Shown one piece after another: positions 1-8,371 of a DNA stretch of 64,000 bases. Each line of letters starts with the position of its first letter. Position 1 is the first letter of the stretch. This DNA is from 9FT-COMBO-48-23 sp963754385. Lineage in GTDB: Bacteria; Chloroflexota; Dehalococcoidia; GIF9; UBA5629. The stretch is from assembly GCA_963754385.1 (NCBI GenBank), contig CAVWGE010000001.1:310001-374000 (forward strand). The letters are read 5' to 3'. Below the pieces are notes generated by a model. The model saw only the letters and a program-made list of their open reading frames with translations. It was not told the DNA's origin and searched no databases. Position numbers and translations under genes: made by a program.

Positions 1-2
1 GT

Positions 3-1505
3 GCTGTTAAATACAAAGGCTCGCGGTTGATCTTGATAGACCCACGCCGAACAAAGCTCTCACTATTCGCTGGCCTCCATTTGCAGCCAATGCCAGGGAC
101 TGACATAGCATTGCTCAATGCCTTAGCACAGGTGATCGTTCGGGAGAACTTATTAGACAAGGAGTTCGTTACCAGACGAACTGATAATTTCAGCTCACTG
201 ATTGAGGCATTGGAGCAATATTCTCCTGAGTATGCTGAAAGCATCACAGGGGTTCAATCTGAGCAGATTGTGGCTGCCGCCAGACTCTACGCAAGGGCAA
301 GACAAGCATCGATTGTTTATGGCAACGGCATTACTCAATATTCTACTGGAACCGATTCTGTAAAGGCACTGGCCAATCTATCGATGTTGACAGGCAATAC
401 TGGGCGTAAAGGTGGAGGCATGATTGCCCTCCAAAGAGAAAGCAATAGCCGCGGCGCTGTAGATATGGGAATGCTGCCCGACTTCCTTCCAGGGTTTCAT
501 AATGTAATAGATGCCAAGGCAAGAGAAAAATTTGAAGCGCTCTGGAATGTAAGCCTGCCGACTAGGCCAGGGCTAACCGCAGTAGAGGTGATTGAGCAGG
601 CAAGACTTGGAAGCATCAAGTGCCTTTATATTGTTGGAGAAGACCCTGTGTTGAGCTTCCCAGACTCACATATGGTTAGAGATGCCCTGGCTTCACTCGA
701 ATTCCTTGTGGTGCAAGATTTGTTCTTGACAGAAACTGCGAAGTTGGCAACTGTAGTGCTCCCTGCAGCCAGTTTCGCTGAGAAGGACGGCTCTTTCACA
801 AATTTTGAGGGAAAGATAAACAAAATCAGGAAAGGAATTAAGCCCGTTGGCGAGAGCCGCCCTGACTGGGGGATAATCCTTAACATTGCAGACAAGATGA
901 AGAGTTCATTCTCATACTCACGTTTCGAAGACGTTATGGGCGAGATTGAGGAATCTGTCCCCGGATATGAGGGATACACCGATTCTACCAGGCTCTATCA
1001 GGCTAACGACGGTATAGCGGGTGCCGGACGATTGCAAAGAGCGCAGATGTTGCGAGGCTTTGCCCGCTTTTCACCTGTCGAATATCAGGCACCTTTCAAA
1101 GTCAAACATAAGGGTTATCCATTTGTCCTGCTTACCGGCTCCGTGTTCCCCCATATCGGCACTGGTACAAGGTCATCGAAAGCGCCAAGGTTGAAGAAAT
1201 TCTCTCCCTCTGGATTCGTAGAGGTCAGTTCAGCCGATGCGAAAAAGCTTGCTCTCAGCAATGGTGATAAAGTGAAAATCAGTTCACATGCGGGTGAAAT
1301 TACGGCGCCAGTCAGGATATCGAATGACATACCACAAGGCATCCTGTTCATACCATCCACATTTCCTGAGATACCGGTAAACGAATTGTTTGAAATAACT
1401 CTGGACTTACAATCAAAAACACCTACATCGAAAGCATGTCATGTAAAAATAGAGAGGACGGACGCTCATGGCCGAGCCGATAGTAAACGCAGAAGTCAAC
1501 CTTGA
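3..1505 (+). CDS. Formate dehydrogenase-like molybdopterin oxidoreductase, catalytic subunit (5'-truncated)
   Basis: The reading frame is open to the left edge, so only the C-terminal part (about 500 residues) is seen and the true start lies outside. The visible part begins with an IDPRRT-type segment and carries GNTGRKGGGM, then the SRGAVDMGMLPDFLPG segment typical of FdhA-type enzymes. A molydopterin-dinucleotide-binding C-terminal domain follows at about residues 370-490. The family oxidises formate or reduces CO2 using Mo/W-bis-MGD, and related NuoG-like chains also exist. The catalytic Cys/Sec and the N-terminal Fe-S ligands are not in the window, so substrate is inferred. The gene overlaps the next one by 38 bp, consistent with a translationally coupled complex with the NuoE- and NuoF-like proteins. 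Confidence 0.85.
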   Translation, partial: AVKYKGSRLILIDPRRTKLSLFAGLHLQPMPGTDIALLNALAQVIVRENLLDKEFVTRRTDNFSSLIEALEQYSPEYAESITGVQSEQIVAAARLYARARQASIVYGNGITQYSTGTDSVKALANLSMLTGNTGRKGGGMIALQRESNSRGAVDMGMLPDFLPGFHNVIDAKAREKFEALWNVSLPTRPGLTAVEVIEQARLGSIKCLYIVGEDPVLSFPDSHMVRDALASLEFLVVQDLFLTETAKLATVVLPAASFAEKDGSFTNFEGKINKIRKGIKPVGESRPDWGIILNIADKMKSSFSYSRFEDVMGEIEESVPGYEGYTDSTRLYQANDGIAGAGRLQRAQMLRGFARFSPVEYQAPFKVKHKGYPFVLLTGSVFPHIGTGTRSSKAPRLKKFSPSGFVEVSSADAKKLALSNGDKVKISSHAGEITAPVRISNDIPQGILFIPSTFPEIPVNELFEITLDLQSKTPTSKACHVKIERTDAHGRADSKRRSQP

Positions 1506-1950
1506 GCAGCTTAAAGAAATCATTGCCGAGTATAGCCAACAAAGATGGCCACTCATCCCTTTATTGCAAAGAATCCAGAATGAGTTCGGGTATATCCCAC
1601 CCCAATCCATCCCAATTCTAGCCAGGGCACTTAGGCTATTCCCTAGCCAGGTGCAGGGTGTCATTTCTTTCTATGAGCAGCTTTATACCCGGCCGCGGGG
1701 AAAAAATATTGTTAGGGTTTGTCGAGGAACGGCTTGCCATGTACGGGGCGGGAAAACAATCTTGAAGCTGGTCAAGAAAAATCTGGGCATCGAAGAAGGT
1801 GAGACGACCCCTGATATGGAATATACCCTGGATACAGTGGCCTGTATCGGCGTCTGCGCGCTGGCCCCTAATGTCGTTATTGGCGATAGGGTCTTCGGGC
1901 ATATGAACCCAAAAAAAATTGAGCACCTGATGAAGAACAGGAACAGATAG
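1468..1950 (+). CDS. NuoE/HoxE-like [2Fe-2S] thioredoxin-fold subunit
   Basis: This 160-residue protein belongs to the complex I 24 kDa (NuoE) family. An N-terminal helical segment (about 1-70) is followed by a thioredoxin-like fold. Its four [2Fe-2S] ligands are visible as C85, C90, C126 and C130 (CRGTAC and CIGVC). Such subunits pass electrons between the FMN of a NuoF-like partner and a second enzyme, as in NAD-linked formate dehydrogenases and bifurcating hydrogenases. It starts at ATG inside the end of the FDH gene, and the NuoF-like fusion follows after 1 bp, so the three are almost certainly one transcriptional and structural unit. The rest of complex I is absent, so it is not called nuoE. 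Confidence 0.9.
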   Translation: MAEPIVNAEVNLEQLKEIIAEYSQQRWPLIPLLQRIQNEFGYIPPQSIPILARALRLFPSQVQGVISFYEQLYTRPRGKNIVRVCRGTACHVRGGKTILKLVKKNLGIEEGETTPDMEYTLDTVACIGVCALAPNVVIGDRVFGHMNPKKIEHLMKNRNR

Positions 1951-1951
1951 C

Positions 1952-4900
1952 ATGAAGAAACGACACACTGTGCTTGTTTGTCAAGGAACAGGCTGCATCT
2001 CCAGTCTATCCAATGTTGTCTATGATGCTTTCAAAGATGAGGTGACGCGATTAGATATCGCCGGCACGAAGGTGGATTTTACCGGCTGTCACGGCTTCTG
2101 TGAGCAAGGTCCCAATGTAGTTATTGAACCGGAAGGAATTTTTTATACCCATGTGCAAGCCGATGATGTTCCGGAGATTGTACACTCCCACCTCCGCGAT
2201 GGCGTAGCAGTAGAGCGCCTGTTTTATCGAGACCCGACAACGGGTAAATATATACCGCAGTATTCAGATATCAACTTCTACAAAAAACAGCAGCGCGTCA
2301 TCTTGCATAACTGCGGGCATATTAACCCTGAGAAGATCGAACACTATATAAAAAGCGGAGGTTTTCGTGCCTTGCGAAAGGCTCTGCTAGAAATGAAGCC
2401 TGATATGGTCATCAATGAGGTGAAGAGGGCTGGCTTGCGGGGGCGTGGTGGTGCGGGATTTCCTACTTGGCGAAAGTGGGAATTCTGCCGGAGTGCCCAA
2501 GGAAATCAAAAGTACATTATCTGCAATGCGGACGAGGGTGACCCGGGAGCCTTTATGGACCGCTCCATACTAGAGGCTGACCCATATGCGGTTATCGAAG
2601 GCTTAACTATTGCCGGATATGCCATTGGGGCAACGGAAGGATATATCTATGTGCGGGCAGAGTATCCACTAGCGGTTCGTAGAATTCGCTATGCCCTGGC
2701 CGAGGCAATGAAGAAAGGATACCTGGGTAATGACATTTTCAACTCAGGCTTTAATTTCAGGGTACAGGTTAAGGAAGGCGCAGGCGCTTTTGTCTGTGGT
2801 GAAGAAACCGCATTGATAGCATCTATCGAGAGCCGACGCGGCATGCCTCGTCCCCGCCCTCCATTTCCCGCCCAGGCAGGGTTGGATGGAAAACCTACCA
2901 TTATCAATAACGTAAAGAGCTTGGTTTCTGTTCCGTTAATCATTGCCAACGGTGCGGAGTGGTATGCCGGCATCGGTACTGAAAAGAGTAAAGGGACAGC
3001 GGTTTTTGCGTTAACTGGAAAGGTGGCCAACAGCGGGTTGGTTGAAGTGCCAATGGGTACCCCTCTGTCTACCATCCTATTCGACATCGGCGGTGGCATA
3101 CCGAGAGGTAAATTGTTTAAGGCGGTGCAAACGGGTGGCCCATCGGGAGGATGCATCCCGGCACAGTTTCTTGATACAGCTGTTGACTACGAGAATCTTG
3201 CCAGATTAGGTTCTATCATGGGGTCGGGAGGAATGGTGGTCATGGACGAGACCACATGTATGGTGGAAGTAGCACGCTATTTCTTGAGTTTTACCCAAAT
3301 GGAATCGTGCGGCAAGTGCATCCCTTGTCGCTTGGGAACGAAGCAGATGCTGGAAATACTAACCAGGATTACACAGGGCAAAGGTCGTGACAGTGATATC
3401 GAGACCTTGCTTTTGATCGCTAAAACAGTCAAAGAATGCTCGCTTTGCGGACTGGGACAGACATGTCCTAACCCGGTGCTCACCACGCTAAACTATTTCA
3501 GGGATGAGTATGATGCTCACATCAAAGAGAAGAAATGCCCTGCCGCTGTGTGCGATGCGTTAATGATTTCACCCTGTCAACATACCTGTCCCGTGGGCAT
3601 CAATGTACCCAAATATATCGCTCACATCGCAGCTGGTGAATATCTCCAGGCAGTCGAAACTATCAGGGAGAGGAACCCCTTCCCGGGTATCTGCGGCCGT
3701 ATTTGCCATCACCCTTGCGAAGGTAGGTGCCGCAGGGGAGAACTTGAGGAGTCAGTGGCCATCAGAGCGCTGAAACGGTTTGCTGCCGACTGGTATTTTG
3801 AACATGTCGATGAGTTGCCTGAGCCGGAACCGTTCCCCAGGACGAGGAACCAAAAGGTAGCGATAATCGGCGCGGGGCCATGTGGGTTATCATGTGCCTA
3901 TTTTCTCGCCCAGGCAGGATATGAGGTCACCATTTTTGAAGCTATGGGGATAGGTGGTGGCATGCCTGCAGTGGCAATACCTGATTTCCGGCTCCCGCGA
4001 GAGGTTATCAATAGTGAAATTGACTACATAGCCAAACGTGGAGTAGAGATAAAGTACAACACGCCGCTGGACACAAAATTCACTATAGAGCATCTCCGAG
4101 CAAACGGCTATGATTCTGTCTTTATCGCGGCCGGTGCTCAGAAAAGTCAGGTCATTGGCATACCTGGAGAGAGTGAAGCTCTTGCAGGCTTCCATTACGG
4201 GTTGAGATTTTTACATGATGCCAAATTGGGCAAGCGAGTCAAAGTAGGGCGTCGTGTAGCAATTATCGGGGGAGGCAATGTAGCTCTTGATGCCTCTCGC
4301 ACTGCGCTTCGCTTGGGCGCTGAAGAAGTCAATGTCTACTATCGTCGCTCTCGGGAGGAGATGCCAGTCACCGAGGTGGAATTCGATGAGGCGGTGTCCG
4401 AAGATATCAACGTGCATTTCCTCGTTGGGCCAACACGGATTGCGAGCCAGGAGGGTAAAGTAGTGGGGCTGCAGTGTATTCGGATGAAGTTAGGAGAGCC
4501 TGATGATAGCGGTCGCAGGAGACCTGTCCCCATGCCGGAATCCGAATTTTTTGCAGAAGCAGGCACAGTGATTGCTGCTGTCGGCCAAGCGGCCGACCTC
4601 TCCTTTTTGTCGCCAGATAGCGCTTTGGAGCGCAGCCGTTGGGAAAGATTGATAGTCGATTCCAATAGCCTGAGCACAAATGTTCCCGGAGTTTTTGCAG
4701 GCGGTGATTTTGTATTCGGACCGGGTATGATTATTGAGGCGATTGCATGTGGCAGGCGAGGCGCTTTGGCCATCGATAAATATCTTAGAGGCGACATGTC
4801 GCGGGTGCAGATGTACGACATAAAGCAACCTGGTATCAAAGAAGCAGAGAAGCCCGCCACAGAAGAAGAGGGAACCTGGGAGGCGGCGTTCAGGCCAGAA

Positions 4901-5020
4901 ATGCCGATGCTTCCCATCGAGGATAGAAAGCGGAGCTTCAGGGAAACCGAATTAGGTTTCTCAGAAGAGAAAGCCAGATACGAAGCGAAGCGATGTCTAC
5001 GATGTGATCTGGAAACATAG
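1952..5020 (+). CDS. NuoF-like NAD(H):ferredoxin/FDH diaphorase fused to GltD-like FAD/NAD(P) oxidoreductase
   Basis: This is a 1022-residue multidomain flavoprotein. Residues 1-80 form a thioredoxin-like [2Fe-2S] domain with C10, C15, C46 and C50. Residues about 120-520 are NuoF: FMN/NADH-binding GRGGAGFPTWRKW near 163, NADEGDPGAF near 192, GAGAFVCGEETA near 277, and the [4Fe-4S] ligands C453, C456, C459 and C499. From about 529 it becomes a glutamate-synthase small-subunit-like module. That module has a Cys-rich Fe-S region (C542, C546, C581, C585, C589, C593), an FAD Rossmann motif GAGPCG near 640, a second GGGNVA nucleotide site and a C-terminal AGGDFVFGPG. Two pyridine-nucleotide/flavin centres in one chain suggest electron confurcation or NADH/NADPH exchange; that role is inference. 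It sits between NuoE-like and metV genes on the same strand. Confidence 0.9.
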   Translation: MKKRHTVLVCQGTGCISSLSNVVYDAFKDEVTRLDIAGTKVDFTGCHGFCEQGPNVVIEPEGIFYTHVQADDVPEIVHSHLRDGVAVERLFYRDPTTGKYIPQYSDINFYKKQQRVILHNCGHINPEKIEHYIKSGGFRALRKALLEMKPDMVINEVKRAGLRGRGGAGFPTWRKWEFCRSAQGNQKYIICNADEGDPGAFMDRSILEADPYAVIEGLTIAGYAIGATEGYIYVRAEYPLAVRRIRYALAEAMKKGYLGNDIFNSGFNFRVQVKEGAGAFVCGEETALIASIESRRGMPRPRPPFPAQAGLDGKPTIINNVKSLVSVPLIIANGAEWYAGIGTEKSKGTAVFALTGKVANSGLVEVPMGTPLSTILFDIGGGIPRGKLFKAVQTGGPSGGCIPAQFLDTAVDYENLARLGSIMGSGGMVVMDETTCMVEVARYFLSFTQMESCGKCIPCRLGTKQMLEILTRITQGKGRDSDIETLLLIAKTVKECSLCGLGQTCPNPVLTTLNYFRDEYDAHIKEKKCPAAVCDALMISPCQHTCPVGINVPKYIAHIAAGEYLQAVETIRERNPFPGICGRICHHPCEGRCRRGELEESVAIRALKRFAADWYFEHVDELPEPEPFPRTRNQKVAIIGAGPCGLSCAYFLAQAGYEVTIFEAMGIGGGMPAVAIPDFRLPREVINSEIDYIAKRGVEIKYNTPLDTKFTIEHLRANGYDSVFIAAGAQKSQVIGIPGESEALAGFHYGLRFLHDAKLGKRVKVGRRVAIIGGGNVALDASRTALRLGAEEVNVYYRRSREEMPVTEVEFDEAVSEDINVHFLVGPTRIASQEGKVVGLQCIRMKLGEPDDSGRRRPVPMPESEFFAEAGTVIAAVGQAADLSFLSPDSALERSRWERLIVDSNSLSTNVPGVFAGGDFVFGPGMIIEAIACGRRGALAIDKYLRGDMSRVQMYDIKQPGIKEAEKPATEEEGTWEAAFRPEMPMLPIEDRKRSFRETELGFSEEKARYEAKRCLRCDLET

Positions 5021-5028
5021 GGGGTGTT

Positions 5029-5676
5029 ATGAAATCGATTACAAAGCAGAAACCTTTTGATGAGATTACGCAGCAACTGCATGATTTTAGCCGTATATTC
5101 ATTGCAGGGTGCGGCACCTGTACCACATTAACACGAACCGGTGGGATTGAGGAAGTAGCTGCTATGAAAGAACAGTTACAGTCGCAGGGCAAGCTGGTTA
5201 CCGGCTCCGTAGTTATTCCTGTTGCTTGCGATGACATGACCGCAGCACTGGTGCAAGAAAATAATAGTTCTATTCAGAGTTCGCAGGCCATCCTGGTCAT
5301 GGCCTGCGCATTGGGAGTGCACAGAATGAGCCGGGATGTCATCAATAAACCGGTAATTCCAGCATTGGATACCCTGTTTATCGGAATGGATGACGGACAA
5401 GGTTTATTCCACGAGGTTTGCGCACAATGCGGACAATGCGTTCTTGGAGAGATGGCCGATATTTGTCCCATCACTGCTTGTCACAAAGGGTTGCTCAATG
5501 GCCCCTGTGGCGGCACGAATAATGGCAAGTGCGAAGTGGACAAAGAAAGGGACTGTGCCTGGACTCTTATTTACAATCGATTGAAGGACCAGAATAGGCT
5601 CGATACGATGCGAAAATATCAACCACCCAAGAACTATCAGGTCGTACCTAGACCCAGGGCTATAAAAGTGTTGTAG
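5029..5676 (+). CDS. metV: MetV-type methylenetetrahydrofolate reductase C-terminal-domain protein
   Basis: This 215-residue Cys-rich protein resembles the 'methylene-tetrahydrofolate reductase C-terminal' family known as MetV in acetogens. Visible are GCGTCTTLTRTGG near residue 27, the cluster CAQCGQC near 132, then CPITAC and GPCGGTNNGKC followed by DCAW. MetV partners MetF in the Wood-Ljungdahl methyl branch and relays electrons to the MetF flavin. A strong GGGGGTG precedes the ATG, which lies 8 bp after the NuoF fusion. MetF follows after 17 bp. The position directly behind the redox genes suggests those proteins feed MetVF. Confidence 0.88.
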   Translation: MKSITKQKPFDEITQQLHDFSRIFIAGCGTCTTLTRTGGIEEVAAMKEQLQSQGKLVTGSVVIPVACDDMTAALVQENNSSIQSSQAILVMACALGVHRMSRDVINKPVIPALDTLFIGMDDGQGLFHEVCAQCGQCVLGEMADICPITACHKGLLNGPCGGTNNGKCEVDKERDCAWTLIYNRLKDQNRLDTMRKYQPPKNYQVVPRPRAIKVL

Positions 5677-5693
5677 GCAAGGAGAGGTGAAAT

Positions 5694-6602
5694 ATGCCCT
5701 CAAAGTTCAAGTTGCTGCTCGACTCGGGTAAGTTCATAATGACCAGCGAGATAGGCCCGCCAAAAGGGACCAACATAGAGAAAATGCATCACCATATTGA
5801 TATTCTTAAAGACAAGGTCGATGCCATTAATGTTACCGACCACCAGAGCTCCGTTATGCGCTTTCCCTCTATTGGCGGATGCTTGGCTATAGAAGAGCGA
5901 GGGGGCGAACCTATCCTGCAAATGACCTGCCGCGACCGTAATCGTCTTGCTCTTCAGGCTGAACTCCTATTTGCCTATGTCAGAGGAATTAAGAACGTTC
6001 TCTGTCTAACGGGCGATGCTGTCCCCGTCGGTGACCATAAAGAAGCCAAGGGGGTATTTGACCTCGACTCGGTTCAGCTACTTAGGGCAATACAGACGAT
6101 GGAGTCAGGGAAAGATCTCGGCGGAAATGATTTAGACGGTAAGGTGGAATTCTGTGCCGGTGCTATCGTTACTCCAGAAGCAAATCCGCTCGAACCGCAG
6201 TTGATCAAATTCGAAAAAAAGATTGAGGCCGGAGCCGAATTCTTCCAGACGCAGGCAGTCTACGATTTAGACAAATTCACCAAGTTTATGCAGTTCGCCC
6301 GCCGATTTCCTGTGAAGGTCCTGGCAGGGATTGTCTTATTATCATCAGCTAAGATGGCGAAGTATATGACTGAGAATGTGCCCGGCATTTTTGTACCGCA
6401 GCATTTGATCAATGAACTGGCAAATGTCCCGAAAGGGACAGCACTTAATAAGGGTATAGAGATAGCCGGGAGAATGATAGCCACCTTAAAGAAAGAGGCC
6501 ATTTGCGATGGTGTTCATATCATGGCCATAGGGAAAGAGGAGGTCGTCCCAGATATCCTGACCGCAGCTGACAATTTCCAGCGAGTAGTTGCAAACGATT
6601 AG
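5694..6602 (+). CDS. metF: Methylenetetrahydrofolate reductase
   Basis: The 302-residue protein is a TIM-barrel MTHFR that reduces 5,10-methylene-THF to 5-methyl-THF using FAD, in the methyl branch of the Wood-Ljungdahl pathway or in methionine synthesis. It shows an early glutamate-containing TSEIGPPKG segment (residues 17-25), VTDHQSS near 46, NVLCLTGD near 101, and FFQTQAVYDLDKF near 183. The length fits short bacterial and archaeal MetF proteins. Upstream AGGAGAGG serves the ATG. It is the last recognised gene of the redox operon. With metV beside it, a role in one-carbon energy metabolism is more likely than plain methionine synthesis. Confidence 0.92.
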   Translation: MPSKFKLLLDSGKFIMTSEIGPPKGTNIEKMHHHIDILKDKVDAINVTDHQSSVMRFPSIGGCLAIEERGGEPILQMTCRDRNRLALQAELLFAYVRGIKNVLCLTGDAVPVGDHKEAKGVFDLDSVQLLRAIQTMESGKDLGGNDLDGKVEFCAGAIVTPEANPLEPQLIKFEKKIEAGAEFFQTQAVYDLDKFTKFMQFARRFPVKVLAGIVLLSSAKMAKYMTENVPGIFVPQHLINELANVPKGTALNKGIEIAGRMIATLKKEAICDGVHIMAIGKEEVVPDILTAADNFQRVVAND

Positions 6603-6901
6603 CTAACTTTTGTTAGAATTTTGCAAACAGTTGGTAGGCCGTACCGTATAAAAGCAAGAGCTTTTTCGAAAACGTTTTCCTTCGACTAGATTATACTTCG
6701 CAGACTGCAAAACGCCATTTACTTATTGCACAAGATAGCGTTATGTGCAATCCACTACATCTGACATACCGGAGAAATTCTGAAACACCTGACACCGTTG
6801 ACATCCTTGGAGAAAACACTATAATTCGTCTTGAAGCGAATGTGTATATTGAGGGGTGAGCAGATAATCCCTGGGAAGGAATTAAGTTCGGAGGTAGAGA
6901 C

Positions 6902-6991
6902 GTGGGTACTAAAGGAAGAAAAAATGTGAAAAAACCCAAGAAGCAAGTATTAGAGAAGAAAGTACAGACGGCAGAACAAAAGAAGAGATAA
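6902..6991 (+). CDS. Lys-rich micro-protein (29 aa), hypothetical
   Basis: A 29-codon frame starts at GTG 6902 behind CGGAGGTAGAGAC, a good Shine-Dalgarno, and ends at TAA 6989. The peptide is strongly basic, with GRKNVKKPKK near the N-terminus and about 40 percent Lys/Arg, and has no hydrophobic segment. Such sequences suit nucleic-acid or ribosome contact, but no function can be assigned. It lies about 300 bp after metF on the same strand. Compositional chance is a real alternative in A-rich DNA; the ribosome binding site is the main support. Confidence 0.4.
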   Translation: MGTKGRKNVKKPKKQVLEKKVQTAEQKKR

Positions 6992-7308
6992 AAGTACCCA
7001 TAATGGGGCTTAAATAGCGTTGATACACAGACATGACAATTGCCTGTTTGTTAAGCAGGTCACTTTCGTCCAAAATGTTTAATGAAGGCCGAATATCTCA
7101 TTTGTTTTAATAGCTACCTTGAGAAGCCGATCGTCTAGAAAGAATTCTGGTGGTACTAGATATCAGATACCCGTCCGCCGCTCCAACTCTCCCGAGGCAA
7201 TTAAGTATTCAGCGGGCCCTTATTATGGGACCGCTGATATACGCACTATGGCACTAGAGTTTAATGCTTTTTGTGCTGTTTGACCTGTAATAGATGGTCA
7301 ACCTGTCC

Positions 7309-7328
7309 GTGATCTCGATCACTTTTTT
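7309..7328 (+). terminator. Rho-independent terminator candidate
   Basis: GTGATC and GATCAC form a short stem separated by TC (so effectively 5 bp with a 4-nt loop), followed directly by six T on the plus strand. An adjacent TTGACC/GGTCAA stem at 7280-7301 may add to it. It would end plus-strand transcripts coming from the metF region or from a small RNA in the gap. Confidence 0.45.
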
Positions 7329-7352
7329 CTAAATCGCATATCTATCTGACTC

Positions 7353-7796
7353 TTAATGTACAAGAACCCTGGTATCCGGCTTGTTTATGCCCAACATGGG
7401 ATTGAGCACATTGTAAAAGAAGTCGTTAGTAGTAACTATCCCTACCAAGTGACTGTTATTCATAACGAGGAATGACCTTGACTGGTTCATGTGAGTCAAA
7501 GCCACCACTTCCTCTACAGTTGCATCAGGAGAGATAGTCACCGGGTCTCTGCTTATGACTTGCTTGACGGTTAACCTGTTCAATAGGTAATTAAGTTCGT
7601 GCTTGCTGAAAGTAGTTAGTTCAGAGGGGCCTGCCTTGTCCAAGGCATTCTTTGTGACTACGCCCACCAATTTCCCTTTATCTATTACCGGCAAGCGTTT
7701 AACCCGATGCACATCCATTATCCTTCTTGCATCCGCTAAGGACGTAGTGCTTGGGATAGAAACCACGTTTGTTGTCATTATGTCACGTATTAACAC
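7353..7796 (-). CDS. Tandem CBS-domain protein
   Basis: The 147-residue protein is essentially two CBS domains, about residues 7-62 and 78-135. Typical patterns are visible: RDIMTTNVVSI with DARRIMDVHRVKRLPVID, and QVISRDPVTISPDATVEEVV with SRSFLVMNNSHLVGIVTTNDF. CBS pairs bind adenine nucleotides or related ligands and usually sense energy state. No catalytic or membrane domain is attached, so its target is unknown. The ATG is preceded by AAGGAGGT. The neighbour upstream on the same strand is a tiny membrane protein 245 bp away. Confidence 0.88.
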   Translation of the reverse strand: MLIRDIMTTNVVSIPSTTSLADARRIMDVHRVKRLPVIDKGKLVGVVTKNALDKAGPSELTTFSKHELNYLLNRLTVKQVISRDPVTISPDATVEEVVALTHMNQSRSFLVMNNSHLVGIVTTNDFFYNVLNPMLGINKPDTRVLVH

Positions 7797-8040
7797 ATTT
7801 ACCTCCTTCTTTTCATGGTGACTTACTATTTAGGAATGAGACATATAGAATGAAACCAAAACCCAGGCTTAAGCCATGAGAGTTGAAGAGATACAGGCGG
7901 AGGGCGGCAGTATGACGATGAAAATACTAGCTTTTCCAGCAAAACTGCCTTCGCAACGCCTTCCTTCAGGACGTAACCACTCTCCAAGGGGCAAATCATC
8001 CTTTCATGACTTTTGTGTTCAGCGGTTCCGTTGTATTGCA

Positions 8041-8172
8041 TTACAGATACCACACGCATGCTGAAATTGCTACACTTAGAAGGCCGATGCCGCAGAGAAT
8101 GAGACCGCTGAACAGGGTCAGAAGTCCCTTGTCATGAAGAATGATAGCCATTAGTTTATTTGTGCGCTTCAT
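8041..8172 (-). CDS. Small single-pass membrane protein (43 aa), hypothetical
   Basis: A 43-residue frame starts at ATG 8172 after a near-perfect ribosome binding site, AAGGAGGTAAGAA. It begins MKRTNKLMAII, then has a hydrophobic stretch from about residue 17 to 42 (LLTLFSGLILCGIGLLSVAI and beyond), and ends at TAA 8041. This looks like one transmembrane helix with a short basic cytoplasmic end. No family is recognised. It lies between the CBS gene and a divergently transcribed two-component system, so a regulatory or sensory link is possible but unproven. Confidence 0.55.
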   Translation of the reverse strand: MKRTNKLMAIILHDKGLLTLFSGLILCGIGLLSVAISACVWYL

Positions 8173-8351
8173 TTCTTACCTCCTTGACACCTCTTTTCAG
8201 AGGATCACCTTAGCTTATAAGCAAAAGTTTAAAGCATTGGGTAAGTTCTAATAAGCGAAAAAACTCTGATTTTGACAACCATAAAACACCTGCCGCTCAA
8301 GAGGTGAAAACACTTGCTACAATTGCTCGCCTTGATTTGGTATTATGGTGC

Positions 8352-8357
8352 TATAAT
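8352..8357 (+). promoter_or_regulatory. Extended -10 promoter element for the two-component operon
   Basis: TGCTATAAT at 8349-8357 is an extended -10 (TG, one base, TATAAT). No convincing -35 hexamer stands at the usual distance. Transcription would begin near 8363-8366, only a few bases before the ATG at 8372, so the message would be almost leaderless. This agrees with the absence of a Shine-Dalgarno sequence there. Confidence 0.5.
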
Positions 8358-8371
8358 AGATGGACATAGCG

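Larger units (their letters stand above)
6603..7352. other. Intergenic region between metF and CBS gene
   Basis: About 750 bp hold no full-size gene. They contain the micro-ORF at 6902-6991, an imperfect hairpin at 7209-7237 (TCAGCGG pairing with CCGCTGA), a TTGACC/GGTCAA stem at 7280-7301 and a terminator-like hairpin at 7309-7328. The rest shows no recognised RNA or coding signal. The structures are on or best read on the plus strand, so they could be the 3' end of the metF transcript or a separate small RNA. Confidence 0.4.

Noticed and set aside
1468..5020. Complex I (Nuo) operon
   Set aside because: Only NuoE- and NuoF-like parts are present, fused to a GltD module and next to FDH and metVF; no other complex I subunits are seen.
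4339..5082. Long antisense frame opposite the NuoF/GltD gene
   Set aside because: It is a shadow of a gene whose domains are fully recognisable on the plus strand.
7826..8059. 77-codon minus-strand frame between the CBS gene and the small membrane protein
   Set aside because: It overlaps the better-supported micro-protein, lacks a ribosome binding site and has unconvincing composition.
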